From Pseudaminobacter soli (ex Li et al. 2025) (GTDB taxonomy: Bacteria; Pseudomonadota; Alphaproteobacteria; Rhizobiales; Rhizobiaceae): a DNA stretch of 64,000 nt. The notes beneath the pieces are model-generated. The model saw nothing but the letters and a program-made list of their open reading frames with translations. It was not told where the DNA came from and made no database searches. Of this stretch, positions 35,386 through 44,860 are shown in pieces. A program made the position numbers and the translations under genes. The stretch covers positions 310,001 through 374,000 of the forward strand of contig NZ_JARXVF010000002.1 in NCBI RefSeq assembly GCF_029892515.1, written 5' to 3'. Numbering within the stretch: the first letter of the stretch is position 1; every line of letters begins with the position of its first letter.

Positions 35386-36231
35386 ATGCGGAAACCGATC
35401 ACACTCTATGGACTGACCTTTTCCCTGCCGATGCTTGTCTGGCAGGTGATGTTCTTTCTCGCGCCGCTGCTGTTCCTGATCGCGCTTAGCTTCTGGACGG
35501 TCAAGAATTTTCGGATGCAGCCGGATTTCGACACCGTGAACTGGGTCAGGATGCTCAGCCGCGGCGTTTTCTGGGATGCCTACCTGCGCACCTTCGGGCT
35601 GGCGACAGCAGCCGCCATCATCACCAGTGCGCTGGCCTTTCCCTGTGCCTATGCCATCGCCTTCAAGCTTTCGGACACGGCGCGGCGCTGGGCCATCTTC
35701 CTGATGGTCATCCCCTTCTTCACCAGCTACCTCGTACGCGTTTATTCCTGGCAGATCTTCCTGTCCGACCACGGCATCTTCAACGCCCTGTTCGCCAAGG
35801 TGGGGCTGGGGCCGTTCGGCATGCTCAACTCCGTCTTCGGCACGATGATTGGTTATCTCACATTGAGCTTTCCACTTGTCGTGCTGTTGCAGCTCTTCAG
35901 CCTGATCTTCGTCGACAGGACGCTCATCGAGGCAGCGCATAATCTGCGTTGCGGCCGGCTGCGCACCGTCTTTGAAGTCGTCATCCCGGCCGCCCGGGTG
36001 GGGCTCGTGATCGCAGCGCTGTTTTGCTTCATCCTCACCTTCGGCGATTTCGTGAGCCCCCTCTATCTTGGAGGCGGCGATCCGCCGACGCTTTCCATCC
36101 TAATCACCGACACGACCAAGTCTGGCCAGCAATGGCCGCGGGCGGCGGTGATCGCGCTTGCCATGATCGCAACGCTGCTTGCAGTCGCCTTCACTGCGGT
36201 GAGCTACGCCTACAAGGAACGCGGCAGATGA
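35386..36231 (+). CDS. ABC permease, PotB/PotH type
   Basis: 281 residues from ATG 35386. Six hydrophobic segments, beginning ITLYGLTFSLPMLVWQVMFF, with the EAA-type loop (TLIEAAHNLRCGRLRTVFEV) near residue 180. A 127-bp gap separates it from the binding-protein gene. It overlaps the next permease by ATGA. Confidence 0.9.
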   Translation: MRKPITLYGLTFSLPMLVWQVMFFLAPLLFLIALSFWTVKNFRMQPDFDTVNWVRMLSRGVFWDAYLRTFGLATAAAIITSALAFPCAYAIAFKLSDTARRWAIFLMVIPFFTSYLVRVYSWQIFLSDHGIFNALFAKVGLGPFGMLNSVFGTMIGYLTLSFPLVVLLQLFSLIFVDRTLIEAAHNLRCGRLRTVFEVVIPAARVGLVIAALFCFILTFGDFVSPLYLGGGDPPTLSILITDTTKSGQQWPRAAVIALAMIATLLAVAFTAVSYAYKERGR

Positions 36232-37064
36232 ATGACTTCAACCGCAACCGGCTGATCGACTGGGCCCTGAAACTCTACGTCCTGCTTGCCTTCGCCTTCA
36301 TCTTCGCGCCGATCGCGGCAAGCTTCGTCTTCTCGTTCAATGTCGACCGGTTTCCCTCACTGCCGCTCGGCGGTTTCTCGACGATCTGGTACGAGACGGT
36401 GGCCGCCGATCCGCTGGTGTGGGAAGGCCTTCGCAATACGCTCATCGTGGGCATTGTCGTTTCCGTGCTGGCGACGGCAATCGGCTTTGGTGCTGCCTAT
36501 ACCGATTTTCGCTACCGGTTCTTTGGCAAGAACCTCTATCTCGCATTGGCGCTGCTGCCGCCGACTATTCCCGTGGTCATCCTCGGCCTGGCGATGCTCG
36601 CCTTCCTGTCCAACGTCAATCTGTCGGGCGCTACTCACTCGGTGATCATCGCCCATGTGGTGATGTGCGCACCGTTTGCCATGGCCATCGTGCGGCTGCG
36701 TCTATCGCAGATGGACCCTTCGCTGGAAGCGGCGGCGTGGAACCTCGGCGCATCCGAATGGATGGCGATGCGCCATGTCATTGTTCCCTTCTGCAAGCCG
36801 GCTATCTTTGCCGCGCTGTTTATCACCATGGCCGTGTCGTTCGACGAGTTTGCCGTCGCCTGGTTCGTTTCGGGCCTTAGCGAGACGCTGCCGGTGAAAG
36901 TGCTCGGCTTCCTGCAAGGCCAGGTCAGCCCGCGCATCAACGTTATCGGCACCTTCGTCTTCATCGCCTCTATGACGCTGGTGGTGCTTGCCCAGATACT
37001 ACTCATGAAACGCAGTGCCGCGCCCAAGGCGACGGCAGCACGAGCCGGAGCGAAGCTGTCATGA
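36228..37064 (+). CDS. ABC permease, PotC/PotI type
   Basis: 278 residues, six membrane segments (LKLYVLLAFAFIFAPIAASF first) and the EAA loop PSLEAAAWNLGASEWMAMRH. Start and stop overlap the neighbouring genes by ATGA at both ends, so the three transport genes are translationally coupled. Confidence 0.9.
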   Translation: MNDFNRNRLIDWALKLYVLLAFAFIFAPIAASFVFSFNVDRFPSLPLGGFSTIWYETVAADPLVWEGLRNTLIVGIVVSVLATAIGFGAAYTDFRYRFFGKNLYLALALLPPTIPVVILGLAMLAFLSNVNLSGATHSVIIAHVVMCAPFAMAIVRLRLSQMDPSLEAAAWNLGASEWMAMRHVIVPFCKPAIFAALFITMAVSFDEFAVAWFVSGLSETLPVKVLGFLQGQVSPRINVIGTFVFIASMTLVVLAQILLMKRSAAPKATAARAGAKLS

Positions 37065-38155
37065 CCGACCAATCCCTTGTCGTCTTTGATAGCGTCGTCA
37101 AGCGGTTCGGGAATTTCGTCGCCGTCGAGAAGATGGATTTCGAAATCCGCAAGGGCGAGTTCCTGGCCATCATGGGGTCGAGCGGCTGTGGCAAGACCAC
37201 GACGCTGCGCATGCTGGCGGGATTGGAAGCGCCGACCGAAGGCGAAATCCGTCTCGCGGGCAGGCGGATCAACGATCTGCCGACCTGGCAGCGCGACACG
37301 CCGATGGTGTGGCAGAGCCTTGCCTTGTTTCCGTTCTTGACGGTGCGGGAAAACGTCGAGTTCAGCCTTCGCATGCGCGGCGTGGAAAAATCGGAGCGCC
37401 GCAGGCGCGTCGATAAATGGCTTGAGCGCATGCAGATCAGCGAATTTGCCGACCGCAATGTCGCGCATCTTTCAGGTGGTCAGCGCCAGCGCGTCGCGCT
37501 TGCGCGATCGCTGGTGACGGAGCCAGAGATCCTGCTGCTTGACGAGCCGCTGTCGGCGCTGGACGCGCATCTCAAGGTGCGCATGCAGACGGTGCTTTCC
37601 AATTTGCAGCGCGATCTCGGCATCACCTTCGTCTACGTCACGCACAGCCAGTCCGAGGCGTTCTCGATGGCCGACCGCGTCGTTATCATGAGCCGCGGGC
37701 GCATCGAGCAGATCGGCAACCCGCAGGAGATCTACCGCGCCCCGCGCACGAAGTTCGTTGCCGAATTCCTCGGCTCGTCCAATATCTTCGCCGGCAGCGT
37801 TTCTTATGCCAACGGCCAGTCGCTGAAGATCGCTACCCCGGCGGGCGAATTCATCGTCGTGCCGAATGCCGCGAGACCTCTGGCCAAGGGCGACAGGGCT
37901 ACCTTTGTGGTGTCGGACGACCGCGTGCATCTCAGCAGCCAGCCGCCGGCCGACGGCTACAACGCCATGCAGGCATCGGTTGTTGGCGAAGAGTTCGTCG
38001 GGGCAACGGCGGTGATCCATCTCGAAGGCGCCGAGCGGATTGAGATCAAGGCACAGAGAAGCCACGAGGAGCTAGAGCGACTGAATCTCGAGCCCGGCGC
38101 CAAGGTGTGGGTGTCGTGGCGCCCCGAGGCGACGCACATTCTGCCAGGCGAATAG
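37061..38155 (+). CDS. ABC ATPase, PotA/PotG type
   Basis: 364 residues: Walker A GSSGCGKTTTLRML, Q-loop MVWQSLALFPFLTV, signature LSGGQRQRVALARSL, Walker B ILLLDEPLSALD and a C-terminal TOBE domain (from about residue 285). It completes a four-gene importer with the three genes before it. The stop at 38155 is 37 bases from the convergent GlxA-type regulator. Confidence 0.92.
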   Translation: MTDQSLVVFDSVVKRFGNFVAVEKMDFEIRKGEFLAIMGSSGCGKTTTLRMLAGLEAPTEGEIRLAGRRINDLPTWQRDTPMVWQSLALFPFLTVRENVEFSLRMRGVEKSERRRRVDKWLERMQISEFADRNVAHLSGGQRQRVALARSLVTEPEILLLDEPLSALDAHLKVRMQTVLSNLQRDLGITFVYVTHSQSEAFSMADRVVIMSRGRIEQIGNPQEIYRAPRTKFVAEFLGSSNIFAGSVSYANGQSLKIATPAGEFIVVPNAARPLAKGDRATFVVSDDRVHLSSQPPADGYNAMQASVVGEEFVGATAVIHLEGAERIEIKAQRSHEELERLNLEPGAKVWVSWRPEATHILPGE

Positions 38156-38192
38156 AACGCTTTCACCTGACCACTAAGCCGGCGCCGTCGGT

Positions 38193-39197
38193 TCACGCGG
38201 CCATGCGGAAAGCCGCCGGCGTAGTGCCGCGCCGCTCGCGGAAGGCGCGGATGAAATGCGAGGAATCGCAAAAGCCCGTTGAAGTCGCGATCTCGGTCAC
38301 CGACTGGCCCGTATGGCGCAGCAAGAACTCGGCATATTCCAGTCGCATGATCTTGTAGGCGAGCGTTGGCGCCATGCCGACATTCGCCTGAAAATGCCGC
38401 TCGAGCTGGCGCCTACTCGCGCCCAGGCGGCGCGCGATTTCGGCTGCCGATAGCGGTGCGTCGATGTTTTGCTGCATAAGCAGCAGCGCCTTTCTCACCA
38501 GTGCGTCGTCCGTCGTGAGATCGAGCGGAATGCCCGGCTGCGGCTTCTCTGCTCGCAAGGCGTCATCGATGATCATGATGTGCAGGCTCTTGCGCGCCTG
38601 CGCCCGGCCGACATGCTTTTCAACCAGATGCGCGGCCAGATGCGCCGAGCTTGCGCCGCCCGAGCAGGTCAGCCGGCCGCGGTCGACGATGAAGATCTGG
38701 TCGGAGACGGGCTTCAGCCCATCGAACTGCTCGAGGAAGTCGGCGTGGTGGAACCAGCTTACGCAGCAGCGATAGCCGTCCATCAGACCGGCGCGGTGCA
38801 GGATAAAGGCGCCAGTGCAGACGCCGACCAGCGGCACTTCCGCGGCCGCCGCGCGCTGCAGGTAGCGCGTATATTCGGGGCTCAGATTGGGGATCTCGTC
38901 GATCAGCCCACCCACCACGACGATGTAGTCGAATTTCCTCGGGTCGCCGAGGCGCTCGTTCGGCTGCACCAGTACGCCGCAGCTCGACGCCACCGGGCTC
39001 ATCGTATCCGACAGCACCGTCCACTCGCACAGGATCGGCCGGCTGCGATCGCCCTCGTCGGCGGCGAGCCTCAGCACGTCGACGAAATTGGCGAAAGCGC
39101 AGAGCGTGAAGCGGCGGGCAAGGATGAAGCCGACGGACAGGCGCGGCGCGGGTGCCCCGCGCTTTGACTGGCGGCTGGACCTGACGCTGCGTTCCAT
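38193..39197 (-). CDS. GlxA family (DJ-1-like plus AraC) regulator, candidate sarcosine sensor
   Basis: 334 residues: an N-terminal glutamine-amidotransferase/DJ-1-like domain (VGVCTGAFILHRAGLM contains the nucleophile-elbow Cys) and a C-terminal AraC helix-turn-helix pair (PLSAAEIARRLGASRRQLER; SVTEIATSTGFCDSSHFIRA). This is the architecture of the Pseudomonas regulators of glycine betaine, carnitine and sarcosine catabolism (GbdR, CdhR, SouR). It is divergent from soxB, so a sarcosine-responsive role is the best guess. ATG 39197 has GGGAGG in front; 39212 is possible. Confidence 0.85.
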   Translation of the reverse strand: MERSVRSSRQSKRGAPAPRLSVGFILARRFTLCAFANFVDVLRLAADEGDRSRPILCEWTVLSDTMSPVASSCGVLVQPNERLGDPRKFDYIVVVGGLIDEIPNLSPEYTRYLQRAAAAEVPLVGVCTGAFILHRAGLMDGYRCCVSWFHHADFLEQFDGLKPVSDQIFIVDRGRLTCSGGASSAHLAAHLVEKHVGRAQARKSLHIMIIDDALRAEKPQPGIPLDLTTDDALVRKALLLMQQNIDAPLSAAEIARRLGASRRQLERHFQANVGMAPTLAYKIMRLEYAEFLLRHTGQSVTEIATSTGFCDSSHFIRAFRERRGTTPAAFRMAA

Positions 39198-39310
39198 GAA
39201 ACCTCCCACCATGTCCCTGCCGCACACGTAATATCGTGATGACGCAGTTATTCTGTCCAACATCGAGGCGTCTCGCAATACTCGGACCATGTTGAACTCC
39301 GGGGAGTGCT
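39198..39310. promoter_or_regulatory. divergent promoter, GlxA-type regulator / soxBDAG
   Basis: A 113-bp gap. The separated arms CCAACAT (about 39259) and ATGTTGA (about 39287) could be an AraC-family site. GGGGAG lies before soxB. Confidence 0.4.
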
Positions 39311-40564
39311 ATGACCCGCTTTTCGTTTTCGTCGCTCCTGACCAACGCCCTGACAGGTAACAAGAACTGGCAGCCGCAATGGCCCGATGCCGAGCCCAAG
39401 GCCGAATATGACGTCGTGATCGTCGGCGCGGGCGGGCATGGGCTCGGCGCCGCCTATTACCTTGCCCGGGAGCACGGCATCACCAACATCGCTGTCATCG
39501 AGAAGAGCTGGCTGGGTGGCGGCAACACCGGCCGCAACACCACCATCATCCGCTCCAACTATCTCTATGACGAAAGCGCGATGCTCTACGAGCATGCCAT
39601 GAAGCTGTGGGAGGGCTTGAGCCAGGAGCTCAACTACAACGTCATGTTCTCACAGCGCGGGGTGATGATGCTGGCGCATAACGTGCATGACGTGCAGAGC
39701 TTCAAGCGCCACATTCATTCCAACCGGCTGAACGGCATCGACAATGAATGGCTGACGCCGGAGCAGGCCAAGGAATATTGCCCGCCGCTCAACATTGCTG
39801 CCAATGCGCGCTACCCGGTGATGGGTGCCGCACTGCAGCGGCGCGGCGGCGTCGCCCGCCACGATGCGGTGGCCTGGGGCTACGCCCGAGGCGCAGCGGC
39901 TCGAGGCGTCGACATCATCCAAAACTGTCCGGTGACGGCGATCCGCCGCGATGCCTCCGGCAAGGTGAGCGGCGTCGAGACAGCCAAAGGTCTCATCAAG
40001 GCCAAGAAGGTCGCGGTGTCGGCGGCGGGCAGCACCTCCATAGTCATGGACACGGCCGGTGTACGCCTGCCGCTGGAGAGCTTCCCGCTGCAGGCGCTGG
40101 TATCGGAGCCGGTCAAGCCGATCTTCCCCTGCGTGGTCATGTCCAACACCGTGCACGCCTACATCTCGCAGTCGGACAAGGGGGAGCTCGTAATCGGCTC
40201 GGGCACCGACCAATACGTTTCCTACAGCCAGCGCGGCGGTCTGCCGCTGATCGAGCACACAGTGGCGGCGATCTGCGAAGTGTTCCCGATATTCACCCGC
40301 ATGCGCATGCTGCGCAAATGGGGCGGCATCGTCGACGTCACGCCTGACCGCTCGCCGATCCTCGGCAAGACGCCGGTGCCGGGCCTCTATGTAAATTGCG
40401 GCTGGGGAACGGGCGGATTCAAGGCAACGCCGGGCGCCGCCCATGTCTTCGCCCACACCATCGCCAGCGACGAGCCGCACTGGATCAATGCGCCGTTCAC
40501 GCTCGAGCGTTTCACCACCGGCCGGCTGATCGACGAGGCGGCGGCTGCCGCCGTCGCGCACTGA
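39311..40564 (+). CDS. soxB: sarcosine oxidase beta subunit
   Basis: 417 residues, the catalytic subunit of heterotetrameric sarcosine oxidase, which demethylates sarcosine to glycine with formation of H2O2 and 5,10-methylene-tetrahydrofolate. The FAD motif [18 protein letters not shown] (Gly39-Gly44), the long leader [19 protein letters not shown] and the C-terminal [16 protein letters not shown] are typical of SoxB. The region [19 protein letters not shown] should hold the covalent FMN His. It heads the gene order B-D-A-G, the usual sox arrangement. Confidence 0.95.
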   Translation: MTRFSFSSLLTNALTGNKNWQPQWPDAEPKAEYDVVIVGAGGHGLGAAYYLAREHGITNIAVIEKSWLGGGNTGRNTTIIRSNYLYDESAMLYEHAMKLWEGLSQELNYNVMFSQRGVMMLAHNVHDVQSFKRHIHSNRLNGIDNEWLTPEQAKEYCPPLNIAANARYPVMGAALQRRGGVARHDAVAWGYARGAAARGVDIIQNCPVTAIRRDASGKVSGVETAKGLIKAKKVAVSAAGSTSIVMDTAGVRLPLESFPLQALVSEPVKPIFPCVVMSNTVHAYISQSDKGELVIGSGTDQYVSYSQRGGLPLIEHTVAAICEVFPIFTRMRMLRKWGGIVDVTPDRSPILGKTPVPGLYVNCGWGTGGFKATPGAAHVFAHTIASDEPHWINAPFTLERFTTGRLIDEAAAAAVAH

Positions 40565-40577
40565 GGGAGGACAATAA

Positions 40578-40880
40578 ATGCTTCTGATCCGCTGCCCCTA
40601 TTGCGAGGCCGAGCGCCCGGAGGTGGAGTTTGTCTATGCCGGCGAGGCGCATATCGCGCGCCCGGCCGACCCGTCGAAGCTGACGGACGACGAGTGGAAG
40701 AGTTTTCTGTTCATCCGCTCCAACCCGCGCGGCACCCATTTCGAACGCTGGCGGCATCAGCATGGCTGCGCGCGTTTCTTCAACGCGGTGCGCGACACCG
40801 TCAGCGACAAATTTGTGATGACATACAAGGCCGGGCTCCCCCGCCCGATCGAGACCGAACTTGAGGAAGCACGGTCATGA
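40578..40880 (+). CDS. soxD: sarcosine oxidase delta subunit
   Basis: 100 residues. The zinc site Cys6, Cys9, His60 and Cys64 (LIRCPYC; RHQHGC) matches the known Cys-Cys-His-Cys set of SoxD almost position by position. GGGAGGACAATAA precedes the ATG. It overlaps soxA by four bases. Confidence 0.95.
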   Translation: MLLIRCPYCEAERPEVEFVYAGEAHIARPADPSKLTDDEWKSFLFIRSNPRGTHFERWRHQHGCARFFNAVRDTVSDKFVMTYKAGLPRPIETELEEARS

Positions 40881-43876
40881 CCAGCTACCGTATTCCCGGC
40901 AGAGGCCGCATCGATCGCAACAAGCCGGTGCGCTTCACCTTCAACGGCGCCAGCTACCCTGGCTTCCAGGGCGACACCCTTGCGTCTGCGCTGCTCGCCA
41001 ACCGCGTGCATCTCGTAGGCCGCTCGTTCAAGTATCATCGCCCGCGCGGCATTCTCTCTGCAGGATCGGAAGAGCCGAACGCGCTGGTCGGCACGAGCCG
41101 TGGCCCGGGCCGTTTCGAGCCGAACACGCGGGCGACCGTACTGGAAGTCTTCGACGGGCTTTCCGCTACCAGCCAGAACCACTGGCCATCGCTGAAATGG
41201 GACATCGGTGCGATCAACGACGCGCTCTACATGCTGTTCTCGGCCGGCTTCTATTACAAGACCTTCATGTGGCCGAAGTCGTTCTGGAACAAGGTCTACG
41301 AGCCGCTCATCCGCGGTGCCGCCGGACTAGGCAACTCGCCAACGGTGCCCGACCCAGACACCTATGCAAGCCGCTTCGCCCATTGCGACGTGCTCGTCGT
41401 CGGCGCAGGCCCGGCGGGGTTGGCAGCGGTGCTGGAAGCGGGCCGCAGCGGCGCCAAGATCATTCTCTGCGATGAGCAGGCCGAACTGGGCGGTTCGCTG
41501 CTTTCGGAAACGGATGCGGGTATCGAGGGGCTGTCCGGTTGGGACTGGTTGAAGTCCGCCAAGGACGAACTAGCGGCGATGCCGAATGTGACCGTTCTGC
41601 CGCGCACCACGGCGATCGGCTACTATCACCAGAACCTCCTCGGCCTGTGCCAGCGGCTCACCGACCACCTAGCCAGCCCGCTGGAAGGCGCGCCGCGTGA
41701 GCGCATGTGGAAGGTGCGTGCGAGACAAGTGGTTCTGGCGCAGGGCTCGATCGAAAAGCCGCTGGTGTTCGACGGCAATGATCGTCCGGGCGTGATGCTT
41801 GCGGGAGCCGCGCGCAGCTATCTAAACCGCTACGGCGTCAAGGTCGGCAACCGCCCGGCAGTGGTCACCTCGCACGACAGCGCCTGGCTGGCCGCATTCG
41901 ACCTTGCCCAGGCAAGCGCGAAGGTCGCAGCCATAGTGGACGTCAGGCCAGAGGTTGCCGGTCATCTGAAACAACGCGCTGCTGGCCTTGGCATCGAGGT
42001 TCTGACGGGCTGGACCGTCACCGGCACCAGAGGCCGCCTGCGCGTTTCCTCGGTGCACGTCAATCCAGTCAGCCGTGGCGGGGTGGTCGGTCCGGCCCGC
42101 ACGATTGCCTGCGACGCGCTCTTGATGAGCGGCGGCTGGACGCCGAGCGTGCATCTGTTCTCGCACACCAAGGGCAAGCTCGACTGGAACGAGGAAGGCC
42201 AGATGTTCCTGCCGGGCGAGCGCACGGAGGAAAGCCGCTGCGCCGGCGCAGGCAATGGCAGCTTCGGCCTGGCGGCAGCGCTCGCGGAAGGTGCCGCGGC
42301 GGGAGCGGCTGCGGCCGTCGATGCCGGCTTCAAGGCGAAGGCCGCGGCCTATAAGGTCGATGACGAGGTGCCGCTGACTGGCATCAGCTGCCGTGAGCTG
42401 CCGACGGATCGCAATGCCTCGAAAGCCAAGGCCTTCGTCGATTTCCAGAACGACGTCACCGCCAAGGACATTCGGCTCGCCGTGCGCGAGGGCTTCAAGT
42501 CAATCGAGCACATCAAGCGCTACACAACCAACGGGATGGCGACAGACCAGGGCAAAACCTCGAACATCAACGGCTTGGCAATCGCCTCCGATGCGGTGAA
42601 GCGGCCCGCACCCGCTGTGGGCCTCACCACGTTCCGCCCGCCCTACACGCCGACCACCTTCGGTGCCTTTGCCGGCTACAATCGCGGCGAACTGTTCGAG
42701 GTGACACGCAAGACGCCGATCGATGCCTGGGCCGAGGAAAACGGTGCGGTTTTCGAGCCGGTGTCGCTGTGGCGCCGCGCCTGGTATTTCCCAAAGCCGG
42801 GCGAGGACATGCACGCCGCGATAGCACGCGAATGCAAGGCGGTGCGCGAGTCGCTCGGCATGTTCGACGCCTCGACGCTCGGCAAGATCGAGATCGTCGG
42901 GCCGGATGCGGCCGAATTCCTCAACCGCATGTACACCAACCCGTGGTCGAAGCTTGGCGTGGGCCGCTGCCGCTATGGCGTGCTGCTCGGCGAGGACGGT
43001 TTCATCCGCGACGACGGCGTGATCGGGCGCGTGTCGAGCGACCGCTTCCATGTCACCACCACCACCGGTGGGGCGGCGCGTGTGCTCGCCATGATGGAGG
43101 ACTATCTCCAGACCGAGTGGCCGGACCTCAAGGTGTGGCTCACCTCTACCACCGAGCAGTGGGCGGTCATCGCCCTGCAGGGGCCGAATGCGCGCAAGCT
43201 GCTGGAGCCGCTGGTCGATAGCATCGACCTGTCGGAGGAGGCGTTCCCGCATATGTCGGTGGGTGAAGGGCGCATCTGCGGCGCGCCGACCCGGCTGTTC
43301 CGCATGAGCTTCACTGGGGAGCGTGGCTACGAGGTCAATGTGCCGGCGCGCTACGGCCGCGCGGTGTGGGAAAAGCTCTATGAAGCCGGTCAGCAATTCG
43401 GCATCACGCCCTATGGTACCGAGACCATGCACGTGCTGCGCGCCGAGAAGGGCTACATCATCGTCGGCCAGGACACCGACGGCACGCTGACGCCGGACGA
43501 TGCCGCCCTCGGCTGGGCTATCGGCAAGGCCAAGCCCGACTTCGTCGGCAAGCGCTCGCTGACGCGGCCGGACATGCTGAAGGACGATCGCAAGCAACTC
43601 GTCGGCCTGCTGACCGCCGATCCGAACACGGTGCTGGAGGAGGGGGCACAGATCGTGCTCGATCCGAACCAGGCGCTGCCGATGATGATGGTCGGCCACG
43701 TCACCTCGTCCTACTGGAGCGCGACGCTCGGACGCTCAATCGCGCTTGCCGTTGTCGAGGGCGGCAGGGCACGCGAAGGCGAGACCATTCATGTGCCCAT
43801 GCCCGATCGCACGCACCAGGCCAGGATCGTCGGCACGGTATTCTTCGATCCCGAAAACAAGCGTCTCAGCGCATAG
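40877..43876 (+). CDS. soxA: sarcosine oxidase alpha subunit
   Basis: 999 residues. Order: N-terminal ferredoxin-like domain (to about 100), NAD-binding disulfide-oxidoreductase domain (GAGPAG at 176-181; the bound NAD+ is structural in this enzyme), and a C-terminal aminomethyltransferase (GcvT-like) folate domain from about 610 (AIARECKAVRESLGMFDAST; TGERGYEVNVPARYGRAVWE). The folate domain turns the methyl group into 5,10-methylene-tetrahydrofolate. ATGA overlap with soxD. Confidence 0.95.
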   Translation: MTSYRIPGRGRIDRNKPVRFTFNGASYPGFQGDTLASALLANRVHLVGRSFKYHRPRGILSAGSEEPNALVGTSRGPGRFEPNTRATVLEVFDGLSATSQNHWPSLKWDIGAINDALYMLFSAGFYYKTFMWPKSFWNKVYEPLIRGAAGLGNSPTVPDPDTYASRFAHCDVLVVGAGPAGLAAVLEAGRSGAKIILCDEQAELGGSLLSETDAGIEGLSGWDWLKSAKDELAAMPNVTVLPRTTAIGYYHQNLLGLCQRLTDHLASPLEGAPRERMWKVRARQVVLAQGSIEKPLVFDGNDRPGVMLAGAARSYLNRYGVKVGNRPAVVTSHDSAWLAAFDLAQASAKVAAIVDVRPEVAGHLKQRAAGLGIEVLTGWTVTGTRGRLRVSSVHVNPVSRGGVVGPARTIACDALLMSGGWTPSVHLFSHTKGKLDWNEEGQMFLPGERTEESRCAGAGNGSFGLAAALAEGAAAGAAAAVDAGFKAKAAAYKVDDEVPLTGISCRELPTDRNASKAKAFVDFQNDVTAKDIRLAVREGFKSIEHIKRYTTNGMATDQGKTSNINGLAIASDAVKRPAPAVGLTTFRPPYTPTTFGAFAGYNRGELFEVTRKTPIDAWAEENGAVFEPVSLWRRAWYFPKPGEDMHAAIARECKAVRESLGMFDASTLGKIEIVGPDAAEFLNRMYTNPWSKLGVGRCRYGVLLGEDGFIRDDGVIGRVSSDRFHVTTTTGGAARVLAMMEDYLQTEWPDLKVWLTSTTEQWAVIALQGPNARKLLEPLVDSIDLSEEAFPHMSVGEGRICGAPTRLFRMSFTGERGYEVNVPARYGRAVWEKLYEAGQQFGITPYGTETMHVLRAEKGYIIVGQDTDGTLTPDDAALGWAIGKAKPDFVGKRSLTRPDMLKDDRKQLVGLLTADPNTVLEEGAQIVLDPNQALPMMMVGHVTSSYWSATLGRSIALAVVEGGRAREGETIHVPMPDRTHQARIVGTVFFDPENKRLSA

Positions 43877-43885
43877 GAGTCGACC

Positions 43886-44446
43886 ATGCTGCATGAACAT
43901 CATCCGCTGGTGGGGCGGGAAATCGCCGTGCGTGAGGCCGCTCCGCTCAGCATCCGCGCTGTTGCCGACTGCGCGCGCTTCAGCCTGCGGATCGATCCGG
44001 CACGGATTGTCGAAGCTTCGAAAGCCTTCGGGCTTTCCTTGCCGGAAAGGATCGGCGACGTGACGGTTTCAGGCGACCGGCTTGCCGTCCGCCTCGGCCC
44101 GGACGAGTGGTATCTGACGGCGCCGTTGGCCGAGAACCAGGCCATCGAGCGCGACTTTGCCAAGCTCTATGCGACAGTGCCGCATAGCCTGGTCGATGTC
44201 GGCCACAGTGAAGTCGGCATCGAGGTGGAGGGCACGGCGGCTCTGCTTGCTCTGCGTTCGGGGATTGCCTTCGACATCGAGGCGATACCCGCCGGCACCG
44301 GCTGCCGCACCATTTTCAACAAGGCGCAGATCGTGCTGGTTCGCGAGGCGGAGAACCGGTTCCGCATCGAGGTCTGGCGCTCCTTCGCCGATCACGTCTG
44401 GGGCATTCTCCAGGCCGTTAGCCGCGAAATCGCAATCGACATTTGA
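43886..44446 (+). CDS. soxG: sarcosine oxidase gamma subunit
   Basis: 186 residues, the SoxG structural subunit (LGPDEWYLTAPLAENQAIE; VDVGHSEVGIEVEGTAALLA). AGGAGTCGACC precedes the ATG, nine bases after soxA. It ends the operon; no formyl-THF hydrolase, folD or glyA follows, unlike many sox operons, because the region beyond is a scar zone. Confidence 0.93.
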   Translation: MLHEHHPLVGREIAVREAAPLSIRAVADCARFSLRIDPARIVEASKAFGLSLPERIGDVTVSGDRLAVRLGPDEWYLTAPLAENQAIERDFAKLYATVPHSLVDVGHSEVGIEVEGTAALLALRSGIAFDIEAIPAGTGCRTIFNKAQIVLVREAENRFRIEVWRSFADHVWGILQAVSREIAIDI

Positions 44447-44498
44447 TTGCATCTCATAAGAGGTGGGCAAGGGGTCTCACAAGACAATCGCCGAACCA

Positions 44499-44860
44499 TC
44501 ACTCCTGCGTAGGGCTATTGCCGGGCGGTCGGTGCTCCTGACGTCCGATCAGCCATTCGCTGGCCGCGCAGATGATGAGCATCAGGCAGATCAGCAGGAG
44601 CCCCGCGGGTTGCTCGCGACCGAGGTGGACCAGCGAGCCGAGCAGCACGCCTGCCATCAACACCGCGCCGAGTACGATTAGCAACCGTATGCCGCCGGCC
44701 GATTTGCGTAAGCGCCAATGCGCAGCAAAGACGGCAAGATAGGCAATGAGGAAAGTGACGCCGGCAAGGTTTGCGATGGCGCCCAGCGGAAAGGCGAGAA
44801 TGAGCGCCAGTGAGATGGCCAAAGCAATGAGTGCTGCACGGATGGGTATCCCGGTGTGCA
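44499..44860 (-). pseudogene. amino-acid permease (APC type), C-terminal fragment
   Basis: The readable part holds four hydrophobic segments (LIALAISLALILAFPLGAIA; LLICLMLIICAASEWLIG among them) and ends near 44499, as in the C-terminal third of APC-superfamily permeases. Upstream of about 44860 the same frame runs antisense through lldD and makes no sense. The rest of the gene is lost. Confidence 0.55.

Noticed and set aside
42500-43699. 399-residue minus-strand open frame
   Set aside because: Antisense to the folate domain of soxA; composition typical of a shadow.
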